A stretch of DNA of 64,000 bases from Halalkalibacter wakoensis JCM 9140. Lineage in GTDB: Bacteria > Bacillota > Bacilli > Bacillales > Bacillaceae_D. Each line of letters opens with the position of its first letter. Position 1 is the stretch's first letter. The notes under the pieces were generated by a model that worked only from the letters and a program-made list of their open reading frames with translations, did not search any database and had not been told where the DNA came from. The stretch covers positions 1 through 64,000 of the forward strand of contig NZ_BAUT01000005.1 in NCBI RefSeq assembly GCF_000513095.1, given 5' to 3'. Shown piece after piece: positions 16,393-26,157 of this stretch. A program made the translations under genes and the position numbers.

Positions 16393-17297
16393 CACGATTT
16401 CCCTCCCCCATTGTCAGAAGGCCCTTCATAATATCGCATAAATAAATCTTCAAGGGTCAAAGGAGTGCTTTCCAATTTCACAAGCCCGTACCGGCTAACA
16501 TATTTCATAATGTGATCAAGTTCCTCTGTGTCAACTTGGAATGACGCCGCATTGTCTTTTACTACTAAATCATGCACACCCTTTTGTTGAAGCAATTCAG
16601 GAATCTGTTGTTTCGTTTCGATTTGAAGATTTGTTCTAGTTAAATGTCTTAACTCTTGCAATGTACCCGTCTCAATCATTTTCCCTTGACGTATAATACC
16701 GACTCGGTCACAAAGCCGTTCTACCTCCGATAATATGTGGCTAGAAAGCAAAACACTTTTTCCAGCGGATTTTGCTTCAGCTACACATTCCTGAAATATT
16801 CGTTCCATTAACGGATCAAGACCTGACGTTGGCTCATCTAAAATATAAAAATCTGCATCTGAGGCGAAGGCGGAAACTAAGGCCACTTTTTGTCGATTTC
16901 CTTTTGAATACGTTCGACATTTTTTAGAAGGATCTAAGTTATACCTTTCAATATACTCATCACGTCGGTTTGTTTGGTCCCCTCCACGCAATTTAATGAA
17001 CAAGTCAATCACTTCACCACCAGTAAGATTTGGCCATAAGTTCACATCCCCTGGTACGTAAGCAATATGTTTATGAATGCTAACAGCCTCTTTCCACACA
17101 TCTTTACCAAAGATCTTTGCGTTCCCTTCTGAAGCTTGTAACATACCAAGCAAAATCCGAATCATTGTTGATTTTCCCGCACCATTTGGACCAATAAAGC
17201 CAAACACTTCCCCTTTATTCACTTCAAAATTCACATCGTTTAATGCTGTAAATTTCCCGAATTTTTTCGTTACATTTGTTACCGTAAGTACAGACAT
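16392..17297 (-). CDS. ABC exporter ATP-binding protein
   Basis: 301 residues. Walker A GPNGAGKST near residue 38, signature YSKGNRQKV, Walker B and D-loop FYILDEPTSGLDP, H-loop LLSSHI. The ~90-residue C-terminal extension ending LEDLFMRYY is typical of DrrA/CcmA-like exporter ATPases. First gene of a two-gene operon with the permease, whose ATG overlaps this stop. Divergently transcribed from a TetR-family gene; a palindrome in the shared promoter region makes repression by that regulator likely. Confidence 0.9.
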   Translation of the reverse strand: MSVLTVTNVTKKFGKFTALNDVNFEVNKGEVFGFIGPNGAGKSTMIRILLGMLQASEGNAKIFGKDVWKEAVSIHKHIAYVPGDVNLWPNLTGGEVIDLFIKLRGGDQTNRRDEYIERYNLDPSKKCRTYSKGNRQKVALVSAFASDADFYILDEPTSGLDPLMERIFQECVAEAKSAGKSVLLSSHILSEVERLCDRVGIIRQGKMIETGTLQELRHLTRTNLQIETKQQIPELLQQKGVHDLVVKDNAASFQVDTEELDHIMKYVSRYGLVKLESTPLTLEDLFMRYYEGPSDNGGGKS

Positions 17298-17348
17298 GAA
17301 CGACCCCTCCCACCAAAGTACTCTCTACTTATAAAGTTTTGAAATATT

Positions 17349-17430
17349 TGAACTTATATAGTTCATAATATACAAATGAATGCCTTTTTGCAAGATATTT
17401 TGAACTATATTATTTGTTATAATTCAAAAC
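17349..17430. promoter_or_regulatory. pair of oppositely oriented operator-like sites between ABC exporter and tetR
   Basis: TGAACTTATATAGTTCA (17349-17365) is a palindrome facing the ABC operon. A second copy of the same element, TTTTGAACTATATTA followed by ATTCAAAAC (17398-17430), faces the regulator gene. Aligning the minus strand of the first with the plus strand of the second gives GAACTATATWA followed by TTCAAAAC in both. TATAAT at 17418-17423 is a -10 candidate. The arrangement suggests one repressor controlling both directions. Confidence 0.6.
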
Positions 17431-17460
17431 TTTGTTTAAAATATATATGAGGTGAACGGA

Positions 17461-18048
17461 ATGGATGGGTTCCAACGACGAAAAGAACAAAAAAAACGAA
17501 ATATACTTGAAGCTGCATTAACCCTTTTTATGGACTTCGGAATTTCCAAAGTTTCCATTGCTGAAATAGCAAAAGAAGCACATGTATCACAAGTTACGAT
17601 CTATAATTATTTCGAGAGCAAACATCAACTAATTCATGATGTATTTATCTATTACGTAGACAAAGCATCTAATGATTTCGAAAAAATTGTTTACAGTGAC
17701 CTGCCTTTTCCAGAAAAAATTAAAGCAATCGTATTTAATAAAAAGGAAGTGGCTGCTCAAATAAATGAAGAATTCTATCAATATTTAATGAAGGAATATA
17801 CAACAGAGGGAAATTATATAGAAAAGATCTATGTTGAGAAAGCTGTACCTTATTTTACCGTTCTATTTAAAGAAGGAAAAGAACAAGGCTACATCCATCC
17901 TAACCTATCTGATGAAGCGATCCTTTTCTATGTCCAAATGTTAAAGGATTATATACAACGTGAAGACATCTATGAGAAGATCCTACCATTAACTGAAGAT
18001 ATCACGAATATATTCTTTTATGGGATTGTTGGTAATCAGAATGATTAG
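17461..18048 (+). CDS. TetR-family transcriptional regulator
   Basis: 195 residues. The start is ATG 17461 behind GAGGTG; an in-frame GTG nine bases upstream lies on the ribosome-binding site. N-terminal TetR helix-turn-helix: GISKVSIAEIAKEAHVSQVT followed by IYNYFESKHQLI. The C-terminal domain is helical and probably senses a ligand. It is divergent from the two-gene ABC exporter, and paired operator-like palindromes occupy the intergenic region, so it most likely represses the exporter and itself. Confidence 0.9.
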   Translation: MDGFQRRKEQKKRNILEAALTLFMDFGISKVSIAEIAKEAHVSQVTIYNYFESKHQLIHDVFIYYVDKASNDFEKIVYSDLPFPEKIKAIVFNKKEVAAQINEEFYQYLMKEYTTEGNYIEKIYVEKAVPYFTVLFKEGKEQGYIHPNLSDEAILFYVQMLKDYIQREDIYEKILPLTEDITNIFFYGIVGNQND

Positions 18049-18128
18049 CCTTCATTAATCACAGAAAAATCGAATTAAAAATACATATAAAGTGAAGTGC
18101 TATTAAAAAGTACAGGGGGGAATCGCTT

Positions 18129-18878
18129 TTGATTGTACGTGAAAAGGGAGATGCTTTTGTTTTAATTTCACAACATAACCATGCGGCTGTTTCGGGAGAA
18201 TTTGCGAAAAAATGGAATCATTCTTTTTATGAACAGGTTGGCAGAAAAGACGATCTATTGTTTAGCGTATATGAACATGACCGGGGATGGCTCGCATTAG
18301 ACCATACACCTTTTTGGAATGATGCAAAACAAGCTCCCTACTCGTTTCTTGACTTTCCCACTGTCCCTAAACTCGTCCACTATAAACACGGGATTGATGA
18401 AGTAGAGCAAATGAATCCCTACGCAGCATTATTATGTAGTCTTCATTTTTGCGCGTTATTAGGCGAAAAGAATGATGAGTATCAATCATTCTTAGCACAT
18501 GAACACAAACGCCAAAACAAATTGAAGAATCTTCTTCACATAAACGCAACAGTTGAAAAAAAACAAATTTTTCCTCACTTAAATCTGCTGCAACTATGCG
18601 ATCACTTATCTTTATATATATGTATGAATAAACCAGGCCTTCAAAGAAGCTATGAGTTTAGCCATTCTCATTTCTTACTAGACTCCAAAGGGAGAAACAT
18701 CGTTGCGAGCTGGCAAAATATGAAGGAAATGTCCTTGATCCCTTTCCCATTTCAAGTAGAATTTGAAGTTAGCATCCCGTTTAAAGAAGTGAAAAAGAGG
18801 GATATTCAAAACTTAGGCTTAGCTGAATCGTATGCAAAGGCAAAAATCCAATCTTATAATATAAAAATTGTAAAATAA
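18129..18878 (+). CDS. DUF3891 family protein
   Basis: 249 residues, TTG start behind AGGGGGG. Conserved-looking His-rich segments typical of DUF3891: an N-terminal LISQHNHAAVSGEFA, VYEHDRGWLALDHTP, HYKHG and LCSLHFCALL. His and Asp spread through a helical protein suggest a metal site resembling HD-domain proteins, but no enzymatic function is established. Not membrane-bound. A terminator follows, so it is probably its own transcription unit. Confidence 0.8.
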   Translation: MIVREKGDAFVLISQHNHAAVSGEFAKKWNHSFYEQVGRKDDLLFSVYEHDRGWLALDHTPFWNDAKQAPYSFLDFPTVPKLVHYKHGIDEVEQMNPYAALLCSLHFCALLGEKNDEYQSFLAHEHKRQNKLKNLLHINATVEKKQIFPHLNLLQLCDHLSLYICMNKPGLQRSYEFSHSHFLLDSKGRNIVASWQNMKEMSLIPFPFQVEFEVSIPFKEVKKRDIQNLGLAESYAKAKIQSYNIKIVK

Positions 18879-18890
18879 ATAAACCTACAA

Positions 18891-18919
18891 AAAAATCCCA
18901 ATTTCTTGGAGATTTTTTT
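18891..18919 (+). terminator. intrinsic terminator behind the DUF3891 gene
   Basis: AAAAATC (18891-18897) with CCA pairs with TGG and GATTTTT (18911-18917), followed by further T. Confidence 0.65.
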
Positions 18920-18939
18920 TGGTAGAATTGATTAGATTA

Positions 18940-19128
18940 CTACTTTTCCCGCATAAAACGAGTTAAACATTGTTTACATATACAGGATTTTTTTCGTTGA
19001 TCAGAGGGAATCAACGAAAAAATTTCTTGTGGAAAAGATTCATTCAGGCACCAACACGAAGGTAAGCTACATTCATTATTTCCTTTGCAAATAGGACATT
19101 TTTTCGTATCGTTTTGTTCGTTTTCCAA
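18940..19128 (-). CDS. cysteine-rich CWC-type small protein
   Basis: 62 residues, TTG start. Eight cysteines, with CPICKGNNECSLPSCWC near the N-terminus and CICKQC near the C-terminus, the pattern of the cysteine-rich CWC family. Probably binds zinc in two knuckles. Function unknown. Lies convergent to the DUF3891 gene. Confidence 0.7.
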   Translation of the reverse strand: MENEQNDTKKCPICKGNNECSLPSCWCLNESFPQEIFSLIPSDQRKKSCICKQCLTRFMREK

Positions 19129-19167
19129 CCGAATACACCGCTTTCATGATTATGAATAATAAAATAA

Positions 19168-19193
19168 CCTCGCATTAGAAATCTAATGCGAGG
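19168..19193 (-). terminator. perfect hairpin behind cysI
   Basis: CCTCGCATTAGA pairs with TCTAATGCGAGG around a 2-base loop, followed on the minus strand by TTATTTTATT. It lies ~90 bases after the cysI stop and just upstream of the CWC gene. Confidence 0.75.
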
Positions 19194-19284
19194 AGTTCGT
19201 ATTTTTTGTGTGTTAAGTACGCTACTTTGTTATAAATACACAATACATGTTTGCTGTCACTCTACTACTTAGAAAAACGAACGC

Positions 19285-21003
19285 TTACGCGTGAAAATTT
19301 GTTCCGTCTGTTGTTGCCTTTATCACACCAGCACGAACAACGAAATCTCCGAAATGTTCACCATCTTCACGCTCTTTCGCATAGCGAGGAATCAATTCAT
19401 TAAGCTCTTTTAGAATCTCATCTTCACCAATGTTTTCACGATACATTTTGCTCAAACGACTTCCGTCAAAAGCAGCTCCTAAGTACATGTTGTACTTACC
19501 AGGTGCTTTTCCGATAAAGCCAATTTCAGCAAGCGTAGGACGAGCACAACTATTTGGACAGCCTGTCATACGGATGGTAATCTCTTTATCACGCAAGCCA
19601 TTTTCATCGACAATGGCTTCAATTTTATCTACAAGCTTTGGTAGGTAACGCTCTGCTTCAGCCATAGCCAAACCACATGTAGGAAGCGAAACACAGGCAA
19701 GAGAGCTGCGTCGAATGGCCGAATGATGCTTTCCATCCGTTAGACCGTATTCTTCAATCAGTTCAGTGATCTTTTTCTTCGTTTTACTCGTTACGTTTGA
19801 AATCACCAAGTTTTGATTCGCTGTTAAGCGGAAATCACCTTTATGAACTTTTGCTATTTCACGTAAGCCCGTCATTAATTTGTAGTCATCATAATCTGTT
19901 ACACGACCACCTTCAATAAATAACGTGAAATGCCATTTGCTCTTCGTTCCTTTGACCCATCCATAACGGTCACCATTATGATCGAAGTGGAAAGGTTTCG
20001 CTTCTTCTAATTCCCAGCCAAGACGGTTATGAAGTTCTTCTTTCACCGTGTCTAACCCAAGACGATCAACTGTATATTTGAAACGAGCATTTTTACGTTC
20101 TGAACGATTTCCATAATCACGCTGGATCATAATGATTTTTTCAGCAACGTCATATACTTGCTCTGGCTTACAGAAACCAATTACTTTTGCTACTTGAGGA
20201 TATGTTTCTTTATCACCGTGGGACATCCCCATTCCGCCGCCGATTGTCACATTAAAGCCTACTAATTTGTTATCCTCAACAATGGCGATATAGCCAAGAT
20301 CTTGTGAGAAGATATCGACATCATTTGAAGGTGGTACGGCTACCCCAATCTTAAATTTACGTGGCAAATATAAAGCTCCATACATCGGCTCTACTTCTTC
20401 CACATCTGGTGTACTTGCCACTTTTTCTTCATCTAACCATAACTCATGATACGCTCTCGTACGCGGAAGCAAGTCATCACTTAATTGTTTTGACCATTTA
20501 AATACCTCAGCATGAATGTCTGATTCATCCGGATTTGGGTTACACATGACATTACGGTTAACGTCCCCACAGGCTGCAATTGTATCTAGTAATGATGCAT
20601 GAATTTCTTGAATTGTTTTTTTCATATTCCATTTTAAAATCCCATGCATTTGGAATGCTTGGCGAGTTGTTAACTTTAATGTGCCATTGCCATATTTTTG
20701 AGCTAGATCATCCATCACAAGCCATTGTTCTGGTGTTGATACCCCACCAGGAGTACGAACTCGTAGCATGAATTGATAAGCTGGCTCTAACTTTTGCTTT
20801 TGTCTTTCATTACGAAGGTCACGGTCATCTTGTAAGTAGCTTCCGTGGAATTTCATAAGACGGTTATCATCATCTGAAATTCCTGAACTAATCCGATCCA
20901 ACATTGTCTCAGCTAACGTACCGCGCAAATAATTGCTTTCCTCTTTAATGCGTTCTACATCACTTGGAGGTCCTTCTGGCGCTTTTAGTAATTTATTAAC
21001 CAT
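19285..21003 (-). CDS. cysI: NADPH-sulfite reductase hemoprotein beta subunit
   Basis: 572 residues, full length for CysI. It has the sulfite/nitrite reductase siroheme-[4Fe-4S] ligands C-x5-C (CVSLPTC) and C-x3-C (CPNSC in [11 protein letters not shown]), plus the paired ferredoxin-like repeats. Catalyses six-electron reduction of sulfite to sulfide for cysteine synthesis, using electrons from CysJ. Start ATG with GGAAGGAG. The gene lies 24 bases behind cysJ in a cysJI operon, as in Bacillus subtilis, and is followed by a hairpin terminator. The other sulfate-assimilation genes (cysH, cysC and so on) are not in the window. Confidence 0.95.
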   Translation of the reverse strand: MVNKLLKAPEGPPSDVERIKEESNYLRGTLAETMLDRISSGISDDDNRLMKFHGSYLQDDRDLRNERQKQKLEPAYQFMLRVRTPGGVSTPEQWLVMDDLAQKYGNGTLKLTTRQAFQMHGILKWNMKKTIQEIHASLLDTIAACGDVNRNVMCNPNPDESDIHAEVFKWSKQLSDDLLPRTRAYHELWLDEEKVASTPDVEEVEPMYGALYLPRKFKIGVAVPPSNDVDIFSQDLGYIAIVEDNKLVGFNVTIGGGMGMSHGDKETYPQVAKVIGFCKPEQVYDVAEKIIMIQRDYGNRSERKNARFKYTVDRLGLDTVKEELHNRLGWELEEAKPFHFDHNGDRYGWVKGTKSKWHFTLFIEGGRVTDYDDYKLMTGLREIAKVHKGDFRLTANQNLVISNVTSKTKKKITELIEEYGLTDGKHHSAIRRSSLACVSLPTCGLAMAEAERYLPKLVDKIEAIVDENGLRDKEITIRMTGCPNSCARPTLAEIGFIGKAPGKYNMYLGAAFDGSRLSKMYRENIGEDEILKELNELIPRYAKEREDGEHFGDFVVRAGVIKATTDGTNFHA

Positions 21004-21027
21004 CTATAAAAACTCCTTCCATTCCAA

Positions 21028-22854
21028 TCAATATACATCTCGTTGATAACGTTTTTGCTGCTGCATGTCAGCTAAATAGCTTTCTGCTTGCTCACGGCTC
21101 ATGTTGCCTTCTTTTTCAATAATAGCAAGCAACGTTTCATGGACATCATGTGCCATTCTTTTCTCGTCACCACAAATGTAGAAAAATGCGCCTTCTTCAA
21201 GCCACTCAAAAAGGTCCTTGCTGTTTTCTAGCATGCGGTGTTGCACATATACTTTCTCATCAGTATCACGGGAAAACGCAACATCCATTCTCGTTAGTGT
21301 GCCATCTTTCAGCCAATTTTGCCATTCTGTTTGATACAAGAAATCAGTTACAAAATGTTGATCTCCGAAGAACAACCAAGACTTTCCTTCTGCTCCGATT
21401 TCTTCACGTTCTTGCATAAATGATCGGAATGGTGCGATGCCTGTCCCAGGTCCAACCATGATAACCGGACTGTCAGGGCTTTCTGGTAATTTGAAATTTT
21501 GATTGTTTTGAATAAATACCGGCAAAGTATCACCAGGCTGTAAACGTTCTGCACATAAAACGGAGCAAACGCCGTTTCTTTCACGGCCATGTGCATCATA
21601 ACGAACAGCACCTATTGTTAAATGTACCTCATCTTCATTTGCTTGTAAGCTGCTTGCAATTGAATAAAGACGTGGAGGTAATTTTCGTAAAATTGAAACT
21701 AAGTCATGAGCTGTCCCGTTCCATGGTCCAAAGTCTCGAACTAAATCTAAGAAATCACGGCCATAGATATATTCTTTTACTTTTTCACTATCTTCTAAAA
21801 GTGGTTGTAATTCTTTATTAGCTAAAAAGGCTGATGCTTTCTCCAAAAGTGGCTTTGTTAAGACAGTAATTTCAAATTGTGTCGTTAAAGCCTCTTGTAC
21901 TGAGTAGCTATCATTTTTTATCGTTACCTTCTCATTTGCATCTACTTTTAACTCTTTGATTAATTCAGCAACAAGCTCGGGTTCATTTTCAGGGTACACA
22001 CCAAGACTATCTCCTGGCTGGAATGTTAAACCAGATCCTTCTAATGACAATTCAAGATGGCGAGTCTCTTTATTGGATCCACGTCCATTTAAGTTTAGAT
22101 TTTCAAGTACTTCCGCTCTAAAAGGATTTGATCTTGAGTAAACAGACTCTGTTGCTTGCGCCTCGGCTGTCTCAACAATAGCTTGCTGACTAGATCCTTG
22201 TGTTTGATTTAACCCATTAAGAACGCCTTGTACCCACTCAGCCGCCGGCTCTTCAAAGTCCAAATCACAGTCAACACGGTCATGAAGACGTGTTGCGCCT
22301 AATTCTTCTAGTTTTTGATCAAATTCTTTCCCTGTTTGACAGAAAAATTCATAAGAACTATCACCAAGAGATAAGACAGAATACCGAAGATCATTTAGCT
22401 TTGGAGCACGTTTTCCGTGAACAAATTCATGGAACGAAATCGCATTATCAGGTGGTTCTCCTTCTCCATGTGTACTTACAATAATCAGTAAATTATGTAG
22501 CTTTTTTAAATTGTTTGGTTTGAAATCACTCATAGATGAAACTTTTACATCAAACCCTTGTTCTTTAAGTTTTTTTTCTGTACTCTTAGCTAAATTTTGA
22601 GAATTTCCAGTTTGAGATCCATAAAGAATCGTAACTTCTTTAGAAATTGGTTGTTGTTCCACAACAGGAGCAGCACTAGGTGTTCCCGCTGCATCAACTT
22701 GTGCTGTTGGAGCAACTGTAGCAGTTGATAGACTTGTAGCTGCTAAATACCCAGTCAACCATACTTTTTGAGACTCTGTTAATGTTGGCAGAAGGCGATT
22801 AAGGAGATCTGCCTGCTCCTGATTAAACGGACTGTTCATTACCTGAAGTTGCAA
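21028..22854 (-). CDS. cysJ: NADPH-sulfite reductase flavoprotein alpha subunit
   Basis: 608 residues in the usual order: flavodoxin-like FMN domain with ILYGSQTGNSQNLAKS (~residues 77-92), then the FAD domain with RLYSIASS, then the NADPH domain with GPGTGIAPFRSFMQER and a C-terminus ending KRYQRDVY. It passes electrons from NADPH to CysI. TTG start (behind GAGGTGG) giving MQLQVMNSPFNQEQ, which matches the known CysJ N-terminus in Bacillus. First gene of the cysJI operon; the ~270-base upstream region has no obvious leader structure. Confidence 0.95.
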   Translation of the reverse strand: MQLQVMNSPFNQEQADLLNRLLPTLTESQKVWLTGYLAATSLSTATVAPTAQVDAAGTPSAAPVVEQQPISKEVTILYGSQTGNSQNLAKSTEKKLKEQGFDVKVSSMSDFKPNNLKKLHNLLIIVSTHGEGEPPDNAISFHEFVHGKRAPKLNDLRYSVLSLGDSSYEFFCQTGKEFDQKLEELGATRLHDRVDCDLDFEEPAAEWVQGVLNGLNQTQGSSQQAIVETAEAQATESVYSRSNPFRAEVLENLNLNGRGSNKETRHLELSLEGSGLTFQPGDSLGVYPENEPELVAELIKELKVDANEKVTIKNDSYSVQEALTTQFEITVLTKPLLEKASAFLANKELQPLLEDSEKVKEYIYGRDFLDLVRDFGPWNGTAHDLVSILRKLPPRLYSIASSLQANEDEVHLTIGAVRYDAHGRERNGVCSVLCAERLQPGDTLPVFIQNNQNFKLPESPDSPVIMVGPGTGIAPFRSFMQEREEIGAEGKSWLFFGDQHFVTDFLYQTEWQNWLKDGTLTRMDVAFSRDTDEKVYVQHRMLENSKDLFEWLEEGAFFYICGDEKRMAHDVHETLLAIIEKEGNMSREQAESYLADMQQQKRYQRDVY

Positions 22855-23065
22855 CTATATCCACCTCACAAAGTATCTTTTTCTTGTGTAGTTCATTTTC
22901 GTAGGAATGACGACTTTCAACAAAATTCACCGTACAAAATGACTATTTTCATCCTATCTGTATAATCCCTATAAGTCAAATAGGATTTTATTATACTTAT
23001 CATAAGAAAAACTAATCATTAACAATTTTAACTTATTATTATGTTGCCCAATTGAAAGTACAGAT

Positions 23066-23120
23066 GAAAAAAAGGTGCCTTCTAAGTGATCCACCTAAAG
23101 GATCTCACTCTAAGACACCT
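23066..23120 (-). terminator. long intrinsic terminator behind the sensor kinase
   Basis: AGGTG at 23073-23077 pairs with CACCT at 23116-23120 and the inner arms continue the stem with a few mismatches. Eight T follow on the minus strand. Confidence 0.8.
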
Positions 23121-23124
23121 AACA

Positions 23125-24594
23125 TTAATGGATAGGCAATAAAATCGTAACAGACGTTCCTTTGTTGACAACACTAGCAAAGGATAACGTTCCGCTATGT
23201 TCTTCAATGATTTTTCTTGATATCATTAAGCCTAATCCAGTCCCCTTTTCTTTCGTCGTGTAAAAAGGTTCCCCAAGATGAACTAATCTTTCCTTTGGTA
23301 TTCCTTTCCCTTCATCACAAACGATAAGTTTTAGGTTATGCTCTGACTTTTCAACAGTAATGTAAATTTCTCCACCTTCACTCATCACTTCCATTGCATT
23401 TTTAATGATATTAATCAAAACTTGTTTGATTTGATTGCTTTCACAAGTGATTTTCGGCAGGTCTAAACTAAAATTGGTTACAATCTGTTGGTTGTTTAGA
23501 ATAGCTTGTGTATTGAGCAACATAATCACTTCATTAATGAGGTCCAATATATCATGCTTCTCAATCTTATAGACTTCTGGCTTAGCAAGGTAAAGAAATT
23601 CATTAACAATTTCATTTATACGTTCGACCTCAGACATCATCACATCGTAGTAAGAATGATGCTCGTTTGTTGTTGCTTTTAAAAGCTGAAGAAACCCTTT
23701 TATTCCAGTCAATGGATTCCTAATTTCGTGAGCAACGCCAGCTGCCAGTTGACCCGCTACCGATAGTTTTTCAGATTGATTAATAAACTCTTCCATTTGT
23801 TTTCTATATGTAATATCGCGAATCATGATTTGAGTTGCTTGTTCACCTTTATATAAAAGAGGTTTCTCAATCGTTTCAATAGGTAAAGCTGAGCCATCAG
23901 CTTGAATTAACTTCTTCTCCGCTGTGTTTTGCTTTACTGCAGTTGAATCTTTATAAAGGTGAGACTTTTCGCTTGGAAGGACGATGTCTGTTACTTTTTC
24001 TCCAATTAAATTTGTCTCTCTCCCATATAGGTCACGAATAGCTGGATTGGTATAAATTAGTTCTCCATCTTTTTCAACCATAATGCCATCAGGCGACTTT
24101 TCGACTAATTGCCGATATAAATGTTCAGATGTCTCTAGTTCAATATAATGAGCTAGAAACGAGGCCATTGATTGAAATAACGCAATATCCTTTTCTTCAA
24201 AAGAATAGTAAGTTGTTGCGATTGCACAGAGCGTCCCATAAATGTAGCCATCTTTTAATATAATTGGTACACCTAAAAAACTTTTAATGTTTAATAATTC
24301 GGTTACTTCTAAAGTTGAAGCAACTGGATGCTTAGACGTATTATCAATAATAACAGGATCCCGTCCTGCCCCAATGATCAGACTTCAGTAAGCATCTAAA
24401 AAAGGTAAGCTTGTCCCAGCGTCAAAAAGGTGTTCGTCTTGGTGCAAGGCACTAAAAATAAGACTGGTTTCTCGGTCATTACTAGCCACGCAAAACGTAT
24501 TCACGTTTATTTGTTTGCTGATCACTTCTAAAATATGATCGGATGCCTCTTTTAGAGTCTCATGAAATTGATTATAACTAGACATATTTTTCAT
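23125..24594 (-). pseudogene. GAF-PAS sensor histidine kinase gene with an in-frame TGA
   Basis: A single frame runs from ATG 24594 (ribosome-binding site GGAGGTGG) to the stop at 23125, broken once by TGA at 24387-24385 (residue 70). Before the stop lies the first part of a GAF domain. After it the frame continues through the rest of the GAF domain, a PAS domain (SPDGIMVEKDGELIYTNPAI), the H-box VAHEIRNPLTG, the N-box INIIKNAMEVM and the ATP motifs DEGKGIP and GTGLGL. The surrounding LDAY-stop-SLI resembles the usual GAF YCSLV, so a Cys codon (TGC/TGT) probably became TGA. The remainder alone (internal ATG 24168) would be a PAS kinase without GAF. No response regulator is adjacent. Confidence 0.75.
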
Positions 24595-24659
24595 TCTTTC
24601 CCACCTCCTTTAAGTAGCACTTAAACAGGTTACCACTGTAAGTATACAGGAAATGATAA

Positions 24660-24701
24660 ATGCTTCCAGTACAAATTTCAAAGTATTTGTACTGGAAGCA
24701 T
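24660..24701 (-). terminator. perfect 17-bp hairpin terminator
   Basis: ATGCTTCCAGTACAAAT (24660-24676) is perfectly complementary to 24685-24701, with TTTATCATTT following on the minus strand. It ends the YetF-like gene. Confidence 0.8.
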
Positions 24702-24705
24702 GATT

Positions 24706-25392
24706 TTAGGTTTGATCTGTTCTTGTATCAATGTAGACATTTCCTTGTTCGTCTAGCTGTGCATAAAAGACGTCTTCAATTTTGCTCACATTTTTCGCAT
24801 GAAGAACGGTTCGAACCCAGTTCATATCTTTATCAAGAAGTTCTAAACTTTTTTTCAATAACTTTCCATCAACAATAAAAGCTTGTCCCACTCCTCTTGG
24901 AGGCTGTACGTTGAACACATCCTTTTGCATTGCAGGTAAATATGGTGATTTTCTCAAGACAGAAACTGTTCCATCCGTTTCTAAAATAGCCGTGTCTACT
25001 TCATCAATATTAAAAATATTTTTCTTTCGTAAGTTTGTTAACAAGCTATCCATCGTAAGCCTTGATTTTTTCAATCCATCTTCAAGTACTTGTCCATTTT
25101 TCATAACATACGTTGGTTCATCTTCTAGAATTTTTCTACCTCGGAGACTTTTGATTGCAATAACACTTGTTAAGAAACTGTAAAAACAAAACAAAATTAG
25201 CCCAAACATGCTCATATAAATAGGAACGTCTTTCATAATGATTCCACTTGCTACAATCGAACCAATTGTAATACCCGCAACGAAATCAAAGAACGTCATT
25301 TGAGAAATTAATTTTTTGTTAAGCAACCGGCATAGAATATAAAGAATAATAAAAGCGACAGTCGTTCGAAAAAGCATCTCAGTTATGGTCAT
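24706..25392 (-). CDS. DUF421 (YetF-like) membrane protein
   Basis: 228 residues. Three N-terminal membrane helices (FIILYILCRLLNKKL, FFDFVAGITIGSIVASGIIM, LILFCFYSFLTSVIAI) are followed by a cytoplasmic part with EPTYVMKNGQVLEDGLKKSR and LDTAI-like strands. This is the DUF421/YetF layout common in Bacillus, often sporulation-linked. Function unknown; some members affect germinant receptor stability. Monocistronic, with its own terminator. Confidence 0.85.
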   Translation of the reverse strand: MTITEMLFRTTVAFIILYILCRLLNKKLISQMTFFDFVAGITIGSIVASGIIMKDVPIYMSMFGLILFCFYSFLTSVIAIKSLRGRKILEDEPTYVMKNGQVLEDGLKKSRLTMDSLLTNLRKKNIFNIDEVDTAILETDGTVSVLRKSPYLPAMQKDVFNVQPPRGVGQAFIVDGKLLKKSLELLDKDMNWVRTVLHAKNVSKIEDVFYAQLDEQGNVYIDTRTDQT

Positions 25393-25452
25393 AGGATCTA
25401 TCTCTCCAACGATAAAAAGTTAATGGTAAAGATAGATTGTCCTATCACCTAT

Positions 25453-26046
25453 TTAATATTCTCCATTATTATTCAAGCAAATTAAATTTACATATTGCCT
25501 CGCAAAATTGTCTGCTGCTTTTTCATGTGGGATGTTTCGGTATTTTTTCTTTTCTTTATGAGATGTTCCATCAGTCATAGAATCGAGAAAACGCTCATAA
25601 TAATACTCACCTTTATCAAAATAATCATACAGCCGCTCTTTTTTGTCTTTGCCACTTCCTCCAATTAGCGCATGAACATAATGGCCAACTTCATGTAACA
25701 GGACAAATGACGCATATTCAAAACTAGTAGCATGATCCTGTTTTAAGTCAATGGTATATTCCTTATTTTGAAAGCATTCGGTTATAGACATAATATTGAT
25801 ATAAATAACAGGCTCAAATGTTTCTACATCATCGATGGCCAGTTCGCCGGGGAAGTTGATCGGTTCATCTGTTATATAACACGTAAGATCATTGATGACA
25901 TTTTTAAATATAGATGAACGTAGCCATATTACGGTTTCGTATATTCCTTCTAAAGCGCTATGCACGTGCTTTTTACAAATGTTAAACTGTCTAAGTAAGA
26001 AATCTTCCTTCTCATAGATGAAATTTAGAGATTTCTTCACTTTCAT
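25453..26046 (-). CDS. HExxH-motif protein, probable zincin-like metalloprotein
   Basis: 197 residues from ATG 26046, which follows GAGGAGG; a longer frame to 26094 lacks a ribosome-binding site. Soluble. It has LLHEVGHYVHALIG (HExxH zinc motif) at about residue 118, and about 60 residues later IPHEKAADNFARQYV, whose Glu and nearby Asp could supply a third ligand as in ImmA/IrrE-like or other zincin peptidases. N-terminal part helical and unrecognised. A zinc peptidase role is inferred only from the motif. Divergent from the TatD-like gene, with ~110 bases between starts. Confidence 0.65.
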   Translation of the reverse strand: MKVKKSLNFIYEKEDFLLRQFNICKKHVHSALEGIYETVIWLRSSIFKNVINDLTCYITDEPINFPGELAIDDVETFEPVIYINIMSITECFQNKEYTIDLKQDHATSFEYASFVLLHEVGHYVHALIGGSGKDKKERLYDYFDKGEYYYERFLDSMTDGTSHKEKKKYRNIPHEKAADNFARQYVNLICLNNNGEY

Positions 26047-26157
26047 ATTGTTCCTCCTCAAGATGAACTGTGACATAACTACTAATATCATCATATGAGG
26101 GAGGAGGAAATTGAATGAGTAGGTATAGAAAACAGTAGTAAAATGAGGGGGATTTCG

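Noticed and set aside
24385-24387. TGA read as selenocysteine or as an alternative code
   Set aside because: No SECIS-like context was sought in detail, all other genes here use TGA as stop, and the family has Cys at this place.
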